Assembly: GCF_008831285.2 (NCBI RefSeq)
Contig: NC_045139.1
Location: forward strand, 5,678,704-5,742,703
From: Nymphaea colorata
Taxonomy: Eukaryota; Streptophyta; Magnoliopsida; Nymphaeales; Nymphaeaceae
Direction: 5' to 3'
DNA: 64,000 nucleotides
The number at the start of each line of letters is the position of its first letter. Positions within the stretch are counted from its first letter, which is position 1. The translations under genes were made by a program, and so were the position numbers. Of the stretch, positions 11,383 through 22,300 are shown one piece after another. The notes beneath the pieces are model-generated. The model saw only the letters and a list, made by a program, of their open reading frames with translations. It had not been told where the DNA came from and did no database searches.

Positions 11383-12560
11383 CTCAACAACATCGACAAA
11401 ATCTTGCTTCCTTTGGAAGATACCAACCCATTTAGTATGGTCTGGAGTTCTGAATGGCAAGAGAGATGAAGACACTCATTTCACATTTCTGATAGTAACA
11501 TGAAGAAACAATGATGCATGGAGGCAATAATATAAAAAGAGAAAAAAATAGGCCAACGCATATTACTGAAGAAAAGAACAGAGAGTGGAGATTAATCAAA
11601 TATCAGCTGGCATACCTGATACCCCCTATTAAACACGCTTACATTAGAACCATGCCTTAATTTACAAGGCAATACAAAAGCATTGCAATGTTCTATTACA
11701 TCCTCATGTCAAATGATGCCATCTCCATATAAAAGTATTTTGGTTTGATTATCATATTGATATACATATTCAAAATAATCTTTTACCATATCCCTACATT
11801 TTTTTCCATCAATATGAAGATTTTTTTACAACAATAGCTCTCAGGGGCCTGTAGGAGCCCTTGGCTGCCTTCAACAAAACATTTTTCTTGGTTCAATAGA
11901 AACTATTCATTCAATATGGATGCAAACAACCAAAATATCTCCTTTTAGCATATCCAACATCTACATATAAAAATGAATGAATCACAAGAAGGGTGCTAAG
12001 TTGTAATGATCTCAGGCAGCTTTGCAGCCAAAATGCATGTTGTTTAACACAAAGAAGATCTACTAACTATAGTTTGAAGATGGCTAAGTGTTTTCCAAGC
12101 TTGAAGAGGTGAAGATAAAGATAGGGAAGAAATATGGGGCTGTCTCTTCCTAACCATTAATATAAAGTATAAAGCACAAACATGCTTGTTAGACTAAGAA
12201 CAATGCCGTTCTCTAGCCTGTAATGGTATAGCAATAGTGACCTCGTTGATGTGTAGATACGTTTCTTCAAGAAAACCATGTGATGCCCAACAAGTAAATG
12301 TTCCAAGAAGGCAAGAAGTAATCATTTGTTATGAATCATCAATGAGTGCCGAACTAAAGGAAAAAAAGACACATAATAAGAAAGTTGATATATCAAGTTC
12401 TTACCCAGAATCCATCTTCATGTGGTGTGCATTGAAGAAAAAGATAGTAGATGGTATCATTTGATGTCAAAATATTTAACAAAGATTGGATCTCCTCAGA
12501 ATCAACATCTACCAGTGCAACAGTTGCAAACTTTGAAACTTCTTGTGAAGACTTTGCAAG
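11383..12560 (-). pseudogene. Thioredoxin-like 4B (DIM2-type) gene remnant, two exons
   Basis: Minus-strand exon 12560-12405 encodes LAKSSQEVSKFATVALVDVD followed by pieces matching FVKYFDI and IPSTIFFFNAHHMKMDSG. Exon 11449-11383 encodes TPDHTKWVGIFQRKQDFVDV and then VE. These match the TXNL4B/DIM2 family, thioredoxin-fold relatives of the U5 snRNP protein DIM1 that act in splicing. Splice sites (AG before 12560, GT after 12405, AG before 11449, GT after 11383) and the phase across the junction are preserved. Two single-base losses, one before and one after the YFDI segment, break the frame in the larger exon. I find neither the first exon nor the last. An older Copia remnant lies upstream, and the candidate MITE at 10680-11284 lies where the last exon would follow. 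I call it a pseudogene; assembly indels are the main alternative. Confidence 0.78.
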
Positions 12561-13049
12561 CTGTGGAAAAGTGATCGCCAAATGTAATTAGCAAGGAGTT
12601 TACAAGCACTGTGCAGTATGTCTGCCAAAATGACCAGGATAAATGAAAGTAGTACAGCAACTGCAACAACAATAGCAACATCAAGGTCATCATCAACAAT
12701 AACAAGAGGGCATTCTGATGCTTTGAGTTAATATTCATAGTTTGAATCTTATGAGGTATTGCTTTGCTTCACAAAAAGTGATAGGTTCAAAATGGGAATG
12801 AATAGCAAGCAAGCATGCTCTATTGAAAACAAAACATAAGACAAATGTTTTAGGAAGCCTGGTGGTTCTATCATCTACATGATCTCCAAAGAGTGAGTTG
12901 AAAATCAATGTTTGGAATTGATTTAATTCTTCTTCTATGCTATGTAATCATGTCCCTAGATAACCAACATTATTTCATAGATTTCCATTATCAAGAAAGG
13001 AATCGTATGTACCATCAACAACAGAACCATTACTAAAATTACAATCATA
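12561..13049. other. Stretch between the TXNL4B remnant and old Copia remnant
   Basis: If the thioredoxin-like remnant is read as a gene, this is its upstream intron. I see no first exon in it. Confidence 0.4.
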
Positions 13050-13760
13050 TTTATGCTCACTATGTGTAGAAAAGCCACCACTCCTAGACAATATGTCAAA
13101 AAGAAAAGAAAACATGTTTGGAGCTATTCCTTTCAATTCCATCTTCAAGAAATATCACATTTCAGGACGCATAATGTTCAACTTTTCCAAGTGACCTTTT
13201 TGGTTCCCATGTACCCAAGAAAACCAAATTTAATAGCTTTAGGAGAAAGTCTGACATTTTTGTCTTTCAAAATGGCCTACAACCCAAAATTTTGAATCTA
13301 TTTTAATTTGGTTCAATATAGTAAGGTTTTGGAAAGAGAGATACATTCTCCAAAGTCTTGGAAAGCATAACTGGAAGAGTGGCTTTCACTCAATATCTTT
13401 TGGAACAGTTTTTGTCAAAAGAAGAGTTTTAATTGTTGAGGAGATTTGGAACAAATCTTTGATGCCATATTCCTTTTTCTTCTAGATCGTTTTAAAAAAC
13501 TCTTAAAAGATACTCCTCTGCTAAACCACTTCTAACAATTTCAATGTAAGCATTAGATGAATTCTAACCATATTACAAAAAAAATTGAAGTGAGAAAGGA
13601 AATAGGATTTGTTTTTAAGAAAATAAATCTAAACGCCAAACATATATAGCAAAATCATCAAGGGACATCAAGTAACAAGAGAATCCACCTTTGGGGACAA
13701 TTAGAATAAGTCCCCATACATCCAAATGAACCGCCTGAAAAGAAGATTTTGATACAAAGG
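13050..13760 (-). mobile_element. Highly degraded Copia integrase remnant
   Basis: The minus strand at 13740-13640 reads AVHLDVWG and, nearby, GGFSCYLMSLDDFAIYVW. This corresponds to the first catalytic Asp region and the 'VDDFTRYTWV' region of Copia integrase. Further on, near 13250-13100, it reads LSPKAIKFGFLGYMGTKK and then a poor VSxDVTFFED match, the integrase C-terminal segment. Many stops and shifts separate the pieces, and no LTRs are visible. It is unrelated to the 5.16-10.68 kb copy at the DNA level as far as I can see. Confidence 0.55.
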
Positions 13761-15897
13761 TCCAACTGTCCAAGTTCCAAAAGGTAAAGATTGCAGTTAT
13801 TGCATAAGAGCTGTTTTGTATTGTTGGCAGGTGACATCATATTAAATTTTTCTAATCAACAACCAAACAGAAAAAATATAAACAATTTGTAGATCTCAGT
13901 AGAGATAGATTGAAAATTTTTCTGTTCAAACTAAACAGGCCATGATGATCCCACTAAACCTTCTAATACATGCAATTGTATATACCCAAAAGTGAAACTT
14001 AGATGAGCTTTTCTCATGTTGTAGGTTAGTTCCCTAAAAAACAAATGAAACCCAAAATAACAGTTTGCATTTTAACAAGATAATCCATGAGAAATGGAGA
14101 AAACATGAATCTTACATTCCCAATTTGTCAATTAACTACAATCAGCAGTAAGTTGCATGATGGTGGTGGTGATGACTTCATGCAAATGATTGATTACAAA
14201 AATCTAAAGTTCTTTTGAAGAAGAGAAGAAGATTGCAGTGTCCCCATCAAGTTTAATTGTGAACAAGAGTGAGCAATTACAAATGCATTACATAGTGGCC
14301 TAATGCTTATCATACACCCAAGAACATAGCTCATTCTGCCTAAAAGTTGTCCATGAAGATCAAGATTTAACAGGGTTAGCCTTAACTGTTTTCAATTCTA
14401 TGGTGGAAGTTTATATAATGAGAAAAGAAGAAAAACCCCTCTATGCAAATCGATCCTTCTAGAAATAATTTGATAAACAGATAATAAGGTCAGAGACTCA
14501 CATTTCATCCTTGTTCACAAACTAAACCCTGCATTCTACACTCATCTTCTATGAAGATGGTTGATAGATGAAAAGATAATTGCTGCATGCTTTCTAAAAG
14601 ACTACTTTACATCATCCAAATATACTACTGAGTATATTACAATAATGTCCATTAGTGTTCACATTTCATGAGCTCTCTATGGAAGTCAATGATTCATTTG
14701 GTAGCTTGAAACTCAAATCATCCTGTTGAATTCATTGATATTTAAGGACGTGGATGAGGTAACTGACAAAGAAAGGAATCGGGGTGTTTGTTGCCCTGTA
14801 ATAGAAAATTAGTTCCATTTTCCATTTTTGTGGTGTGTTTGATAGTCTGGAAGTTTTATTCCAGAAGCCTTTTTCTGCTGCTTGTTGAAACGGAGAAAAG
14901 TTATTGAATTTTTTTTTTGCCATTGCTGTTGCACTTGTTTTTCTGGATCAAACATTGTCTATATAGAGAATAGAGACATCATGAAATTTTTGTCAATGTT
15001 TGATTGACACCCAAACCTGCTCTATTCCTTGCCAAGCATCCTAGTCACCTCCTCCAAGTTGAAAATCTTAATCACAAGATGCATCTAAGTGTGAGGAGCC
15101 CCATATGCAGACAATATCAGCACTCAAAGAAGATAAGAGAGTAATAGTAGGTTGATATAACTCAAAACAGATAATAGCCAATTTTCTGAAAAAAAGATAG
15201 CCTTCTCTTTTTAAGGCAAGAAGATAAGAGTGGAAAGCTGACCCTAGTTCAATCCAAATAGAAAAGAAGAAGATCAGAACAGCCTTGCTTCTTATATTTC
15301 ACATAATGTTCCACTATCAAATTTACCTCTTTACAGTTAATCTGTACAGATGTTGTAAAGAATCAACACATACATTTAACTTTGAAATACACAAGGCTCG
15401 CATGGCTGTTCTGAAGCTTATTCTCTGTTGCCCAAAATTGGAATTTATGGTGGCAGGGAGAGAAGTGTTTGAAACTCTTGTTCAGGTTCATCATGAATTA
15501 GTGTCTGAAGCCAGATAAGCAATTCACCTTGAAATGTGATATAACATCACTCCACTTAAATCTAAGGCTAGTGTTACCACCACAAAGAGCTGCTTAGAAA
15601 TAAAAGCCCAACTTTGACCATCTTTCCTCAAATAAAATCCCTTCATACGTACATAGTCATCTTGTCAGGAGTTATTAAGTATATCATGAAGGTTAGTCAG
15701 TTTCAGCACCACGGCAATCAGCAAATGTGAGAATCCCATGCTGCAGCTGAACCCTTTCAATATTTCAGCCTTACAGCGATTGAAATAAACCAAATCCCTG
15801 CTTGACCAAAAAATTAGCTTGAAGCTTTCTTCAACTCCCAATCCACATTTCACTCTCCCTAAGCAGCTTGCAAGTGACAGCAGTTTCCCATTTGGCT
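13761..15897. other. Gene-free stretch downstream of the methyltransferase gene
   Basis: AT-rich DNA with stops in all frames. Bases 15660-15897 are probably the 3' UTR of the minus-strand methyltransferase gene. Short open frames at 14732-14923 and 15285-15518 have no recognisable domain. Confidence 0.45.
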
Positions 15898-17397
15898 TCA
15901 GATCTTTCGTATTTGGTCAAAGAACTGGTTGTCTATGATTTGTCTTAGCTTCTTTGAGATAAAACTATCTTCATCAACGGAATCCATAAATGAAGCAGCT
16001 GCAATAAGCACATAATTTTCACCATTACCCACCTCTATTTCATACAGTTCCAAGAAGAATTTTTTGAAGACAGACACCATGTTGTTATAGAAGCACTTGC
16101 TTGGCGGGATAACATTTATCACCAAGATTCCACGACTATGAAGAGCTAGCCTGCAAGCTAGAACCACTCTCTCTCTAACAAATTCCACTGGTGGAGCGCT
16201 CAGTCCAGTTCTAGCATCATTGGAGTCCACGTCTATGAGAATTACGTGAACCAATGATCCGTCAACGCCAGCCCTTAGTGGGCAGCTTCCTGATACAAAG
16301 GATTCTCTCTTTGTGCAACCAAGAGCTCCATCTTTCAAGCTGGAAAGGTTCTCTCCTCCGAACCCCAACTCTGAAACATTCAATTGGTTCCAAAGATTTG
16401 CTAAATCATCAGAAGCCAGGCCGAATTGGACAGCCTGCTGAGCTAAATCTACCAGCCATTCAATCCCATCGCCAACATAAGCCCTATGAAACTCATTTTC
16501 AACCAGCCCAAAATGATGCCCCGCAATTTGCAGAACCACTTTGTCCATTTCAACTCCAATGACGTGAAACTCAAAATGCTCGTGAAGGAACCCCAGCAAT
16601 GCGCCACCTCCAACTCCTATGCAAAGAAGACGAGGGCGAGAACCTGATCCACCGCACTCTTCCAAAAGTGGAGCCACCAAAGAAAGGCCTGCAACCATGG
16701 GCGGAAGATACGGATGCACCAAACGCCTAAGATCGGGCAATGAAGACTTGGAATCTGAAACCTTGATTAAAGGGACCTCCGTCTGAACCAGATTCGGCAT
16801 TCTTTTGAACCTCAGTCTCCTCCTGAATTCCGTAACGCCAGGCCCCTTCACCAACCCCTCTCTCGGAAGCACCTCCACGTCTTCAATCAGCATCTCTCCC
16901 ACGACAGGACCCACGGTTTCATCGACGACGGAGAGGCCGACCACGTCATCCTCGTACTGGAGGAAGGGAACAGATGGAACGACGCCGCAGCGGAAGAGAA
17001 TCCGGGGTGACAACGCTAGAAGAAGCGGAACCAGGCTGGTCTGGAAGGCCTCAATGCACGGACCCTGCTCCGGCGGGGCGATAACCCAAGGAATCCGCCC
17101 CTTTGTGCGAGGAAGATTTCCGACGAGGATCAACCGGGAGACGCGAGAAGACGAGAGGAGCTGATGGTGCCCGGCCTCGGTCGAGAAGATCCAATCGTCC
17201 TCCCGGCCGATCGGGACCAGCATTGCTGCGACCGTAGGATCAGCAGGAGGAAAAGTGCCGCCGCAGGATGGAGAATCGAGGACAGCGATCCGTAACGAGG
17301 GACCATGGCCACCGGTGGCGTTGCTAGGGTTAGGGAAGGAGAAGGAAAGAAACCGATACGGACGGAGGTCTTGGAAAGTACCTCGCTCGAGGGCCAT
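15898..17397 (-). CDS. SAM-dependent methyltransferase, spermidine-synthase/METTL13-like, intronless
   Basis: A single 499-codon frame runs from ATG at 17397 to a stop at 15898. The C-terminal half has a Rossmann methyltransferase core. Motif I is RPRLLCIGVGGGALLGFLHE (about residues 255-275). The acidic residue after strand 2 is in VIGVEMDKVVL, and YVGDGIEWLVDLA plus VHVILIDVDSNDA form the next strands. This layout is shared by spermidine synthases and by the C-terminal domain of METTL13-type lysine methyltransferases; plants have such genes annotated only as SAM-dependent methyltransferase. The first ~230 residues are less conserved and may be a family-specific N-terminal domain. The absence of introns fits plant members of this group as I know them. 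Substrate unknown: polyamine synthesis is unlikely because the aminopropyltransferase signature is not evident. A second ATG eight bases upstream is out of frame. Confidence 0.85.
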   Translation of the reverse strand: MALERGTFQDLRPYRFLSFSFPNPSNATGGHGPSLRIAVLDSPSCGGTFPPADPTVAAMLVPIGREDDWIFSTEAGHHQLLSSSRVSRLILVGNLPRTKGRIPWVIAPPEQGPCIEAFQTSLVPLLLALSPRILFRCGVVPSVPFLQYEDDVVGLSVVDETVGPVVGEMLIEDVEVLPREGLVKGPGVTEFRRRLRFKRMPNLVQTEVPLIKVSDSKSSLPDLRRLVHPYLPPMVAGLSLVAPLLEECGGSGSRPRLLCIGVGGGALLGFLHEHFEFHVIGVEMDKVVLQIAGHHFGLVENEFHRAYVGDGIEWLVDLAQQAVQFGLASDDLANLWNQLNVSELGFGGENLSSLKDGALGCTKRESFVSGSCPLRAGVDGSLVHVILIDVDSNDARTGLSAPPVEFVRERVVLACRLALHSRGILVINVIPPSKCFYNNMVSVFKKFFLELYEIEVGNGENYVLIAAASFMDSVDEDSFISKKLRQIIDNQFFDQIRKI

Positions 17398-18003
17398 GGC
17401 GCCACAGCTTAAGCCCTACTACCTTCGCGCCTCATTGCTCAGGCACCTGTTCGGTAGCCAAAAGAGGTGTTGTCTCAACAAGCAACTTCCGTTTCGATCT
17501 AAGCTTCGACTGCCACGGTGCTGCAAAGAAGCTTGGACTGAGATGGTGCCGCAAAGAAGCTTCGGTGGTGCGAAGAAGAATGCGGCTGCAGGAAACCATG
17601 TGTTTGATGCAGGAGGTGCGTTTCTTAAATTTTCAAACTCCAATTCCACTTGCACTGTGGAATTCCAGGGCATCAAACGCCTAGAAGTGGATTCTATTAC
17701 TGAGTCATGGCAAATGAGTGGCGGTTCTGAAGCATGCTCATCAAGGCTTCCAATCCTTTCTCCTTTTCCATCAATAGAGAAAGAAGAGAACAATCAAGCT
17801 AATCAGCTCGATCGACCGAGAGAGAGAGAGAGAGAGAGAGTACCAGATGAACCGTCGGCGCTGAAAGAAGAACCGGCCGGAACCGCCTGTTCGGCCGAAG
17901 AGGAGGCGTCGTCGGCAGGGAAATAGACGGGGAGGGGAAGCGCGGCCGCGGCGTTTCCGAATCTGCGGTAGCTTCGTCCCGTCTCCTCTTCGATTCGATT
18001 CTA
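17398..18003 (-). promoter_or_regulatory. 5' region and likely promoter of the methyltransferase gene
   Basis: GC- and CpG-rich sequence (especially 17870-18000) lies upstream of the minus-strand start, followed by an AT-rich boundary near 18005. A (GA)n tract at 17819-17839 is CT on the gene strand. A minus-strand GT after TCATCTG near 17842 and an AG near 17420 could bound an intron in the 5' UTR; this is unproven. Within it, 17597-17680 holds nested inverted repeats (GTTTGATGC with GCATCAAAC, AATTCCAC with GTGGAATT), probably a small MITE remnant. No TATA box is clear. Confidence 0.4.
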
Positions 18004-19349
18004 AATGGCCCCCTGACTTATGGGCATTTTATATTTCACTCGTTGTTATGTAATAAATTCGTAAAAGTTCCGGTCTCTTATAGAAATTTCTCGAAAAATA
18101 AACATTCCCCCACTTTTCAAAGTTGAAATGTTTTATTTTTAAATTCAGGGTTTGGCAATTATCTGAGTGAGCAGGAGAACCCATTAAATTGGAACTTATA
18201 AACAGTGTATCCAATCACAGGGTTCGATGTATATTTTCAGTTCCTATGTTCTTTATTGATATAATTAGGAAAATCAGGTTGGAATTAAACTTGGTCCTTA
18301 TGTTTTTTATTATATATTTCAAGTTTTTATTTCTAGTTCAAGTGCTCTTACTTTTAGCAGTTTTATTTGCTTCTAGTAAGAGGATATTGGTATTTTATGA
18401 TTTAACATATATTTATGACATATTTTATAATTAACATCTCAAATATTTAAAACAAATTCATAATACAATAGATAGTAACATTTCATAAATCTATTTCAAT
18501 CTTTGTAACAAACTTATAAAATAGTAACAACCCGCTACTATTGCCAAATGGTCTTAAAGTGTTTGAGAAATCATCCCTTATTGCAATTTACTGCAGCCAG
18601 GATTTTTTTCTATTTCTAGATCCGCCATATGATTAAAATTTGAAACTATCAAACACACCTTAAAATCAAAATCAGCATTGGATGTAGCAACACATGTCAA
18701 CAACCTCTGTTTAATGTAAAAACCATGAATAATTGGTGCGACCTCATAAATCCCCAACTTAAGGACAAAACTTGGCAAGGAATGTATCTTGTAAACAAAT
18801 GAAGAATTTATGAAACACCCGTCTTTTAGGCCAATAACAAATAAACCCTCAAACTTTGAACTGCTTTTTTTTTTTTTGAAAGTCACAAAAATATTTATTT
18901 TAAAAAGAAATATTAAAATATATGCCCAATTTACAACTGCTTAATAAACGATTATAGATAATAAATTAATTAGAAATTTTTAAATTAAAGGGGCTACGCC
19001 CTCCGCATAGGTGTCTTTTAAAAGGTTTCACTTGAATTTAGAGGGTTCGATTTGTAAATTAATCTTATATTGTAATGTTTCTTTATGCAAAGGGGCTGTT
19101 TGTGAGTTTTCTGAAAAAGGTGAATGCTTATTTGTGATAGTTAAAAGGTTGAGGGCCGACTGGTTATTGGCTCGTTGTCTTTTGTAAATTTTTCAATAAA
19201 TATTTGGCTGGAGTTTAGTTTACGTGAGTTCGTGCGAAGAACATTGATGACAGATCCACTGAGATGCACCAGAGTCTCCTGATCGAACTGGACTCAGAGA
19301 TCTTCATTGGACACGAAGGTGGCAAGAGGTCTCCCACAGATTCCAAGGC
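18004..19349. other. Intergenic spacer between methyltransferase and TNL genes
   Basis: AT-rich, with a poly(T) run near 18868. It should contain the promoter and 5' UTR of the TNL gene toward 19349. No gene is recognised. Confidence 0.45.
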
Positions 19350-22300
19350 ATGGTGTTGACGCTTCCCAAACCTACCAGTACCATCGTCATCTTCACCTTC
19401 CTCTCTGTCGTGTCCGTGACCGTGGCCATTTCCTGGCTACGTAGAAGCAAAAGAATCAACAGAAGCCATGTGGGTCGAATCACCGTCAGTGAAGCACAGA
19501 AGCCGTCGCCCCCACCACCTAAAGGCCATGGATTTGAGTTCGACGTTTTCTTGAGTTTCAGAGGGGAAGATACACGGAAAACTTTCACCGAACTGCTCTA
19601 CGATGGCTTGGAGATGCAAGGGATTCACACGTTCAAGGACGACGAGAAGTTGAAGAAGGGGGAGAGGGTCGAATCATTGCTCGACGCCATTGATAAGTCG
19701 AAGCTCTTCGTCCCCATCTTGTCCAAAAACTACGCCGACTCCAGATGGTGTCTGATGGAGATAGCCAAGATTGTCAGTAGCGGGAGGCTGATCATTCCCG
19801 TGTTCTTTGACGTCGATCCTTCCGATATACGGCGGCAGAAGGGCCCCTTCGAGGCGGCGTTCAGGAAGCACGAGGGTAACAAGGAGCTGACTGAACGGAC
19901 GGTGGACGAGTGGCGAGGTGCCCTGAGAAAGGTGGGGGAGATTTCCGGCTACGACCTTAAGAACGAGACAGACGGGTAAGTAATTACGGAGACTCATCTC
20001 TGATTACAGAACAGATCTTGTGGTAATCTCACAGAAATCAGGCAATCACATAATTTTTTCCATCTGGATGAGATCCAAAACTATTGGAATCAAGTTTTAG
20101 AAGCATCGTTTTGGTGTCAAATCGGAGAGATTTTTTGTTTGATTGACAAAAACCAAGTTTAAACTAAAATTTGTCAAGAAAAACTTGATTTAAGATCACT
20201 CCAACGTAGTTTATTGGAGATGAGGTCTCGTGATCCTTTCCCTCTTTTACTTTTCCACCGTCGTTACTATTGTTGGTCTATTTTCGGCCGGCCGCTGGCT
20301 AAAAAGATCAGACTGGTAGGGTCCTGGCCGGATGGTATCACTCCGGCCGGCGGCCAACCGAAGACGGCCAGAACTAAAAGAAGGTATATCTGCAAACGTA
20401 GTTGTGGGCAACCTCAACTGCACTATTTTCTGGCTGATGAATAATGGCTATTACTATTCCGCCAGACATTTAACCAAGTTAAGCTCAGCTTTTTTGCAAA
20501 CCTCTTAGGTCACGTAGAAAACTTATAGTTTGCTTCACAGGCAGGTTTGTGCCACTGTTGATCGGAGCCTTTCCTTTTCAACCGCTAAGAGCATTGTGAA
20601 GGAAGTCATGAGTTCATTTCTTTCAAAATTCTATGCATATGTATGTGAACTCCATAGTTCAGAACCTACAAATTGATTCTCAAGCGGATTTAACTACTTA
20701 ATGTGTGAATAGGATTTTGTAAGAACGAAATATTTGGGGCTTTAAAGTTCTGAACTTCCATACATCATAAAATGTGATGTGTACCGAACAAAAAGAGTGG
20801 ATACAAATAGGATTTATAACGATAAACTATTTAAGGCTCTAAAATTTTTGACATTTTGTAGATTATAAAATCTGTCCCTAGCTATCAAAGAAACAGAGTC
20901 AATGATCCAGCTTTGAACTGTGTAGACCTATGTCACATGGGTATGTGTACGGGTGCCAGTTCTGGTATGGGTATGAACCATTTTTAAAAAACTTGGGTAC
21001 GGGAGTACGGCCGTACAAACACACACACATATATATGTCAAAAAATTTCAAACAGAATAACATATTCACACATATATATATCAAAAATTACAAAGAGAAT
21101 AACATATTGTCATATTCATAAATCATAATCAAAAATTTATCAGTCTTGATTCTCATTCTCCTCAGTCTCATAATTAACATTCAAAATACATAGCTTTGTT
21201 GATTTTCATTCTCCTCACTCCTCAGTTGCATCATCAAGATTAAAAGGAACAACAGGTTCTGTAAGATCCATATTAAGAGCATGCAATTCATGTTCTCCTT
21301 CAAGTTCTACGTCAATGTCCTCTGCCCAATACTTGGATGATCCTGAACTGCAAGTTGCAACAAAATCAAAATATGATTTAAGTTAATATAATATTAACTT
21401 TAATTAAACAACCAACATAATATACATATGTATACATATCAGAGATAAAAAAAGAAAGAAATACCTGTAATCATTTGAAGTACGTGAAAGTAAGCGTAGG
21501 TTGGAGTGGACATAAACTAAATCTTTTGCTCGCTTACTAGTTAGCTTGTTTCTCTTGATGTTGTGAATTTGAGAATAAGTGCTCCAATTTCTTTCACAAC
21601 ATGAAGAGGTTGCAGGTTGAGATAATAACTCAATGCAAGATGTTGGAGATTTGGTGTCAATGCTCCAAAACATAACCACCAATTAACAGGATCTTCTTCA
21701 TCTTTTGCCATTGCAGCTTGTATTGAATCATTTCTTCCACCAGAGAAGCTCACAAACTCATTATTTATTATCTTCAACCGATGAGAATCAGAATATAGTC
21801 TTCCCAAACATATCTCCCTATTTTTTGATATTTCGATTAGGAGGAACACGACCAGTACCTCCTGCCAACCATGTTTGTCCATAATATTTGGGATTTAAGG
21901 AGTGTGCCATACAATGCAAAAGGTTATTGCTTTTGTTCCATCTTCTTACTAAAATTCTATGCACATGATCGAAAAACTCAGAATTATCAAGTGCAACATT
22001 CTTCTTCTCATGTCTAAAAATGATGTTTTGAATTTTTTTAATCATGTTATCTCACATATCATAAACTTTATGAAGCATGGGCCCTTCTTTATCAACTTCT
22101 CTCAACATCTGCCAAATAAGCTCTGTAAACTGCAGAAAATATGTAACTTTATCCCACCATTCATCATCTAAAATGCATTTTTTAATTTTTTGATCCTTCA
22201 CAATGTCATCATTCCGATAAAACTTCCAATCATTGTCAGTCACCATAAGTGTTAATGCATGTTTCACCTGCTTTATTCTTTTTATCATTACAATAATGGA

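Noticed and set aside
16254-17926. Plus-strand frames of 102-223 codons opposite and just upstream of the methyltransferase
   Set aside because: GC-rich antisense shadow of a real gene. The predicted proteins are low-complexity with no domain.
20214-20444. 76-codon frame in TNL intron 1 as an extra exon
   Set aside because: Exons 1 and 2 join in phase without it and it shows no NLR motif.
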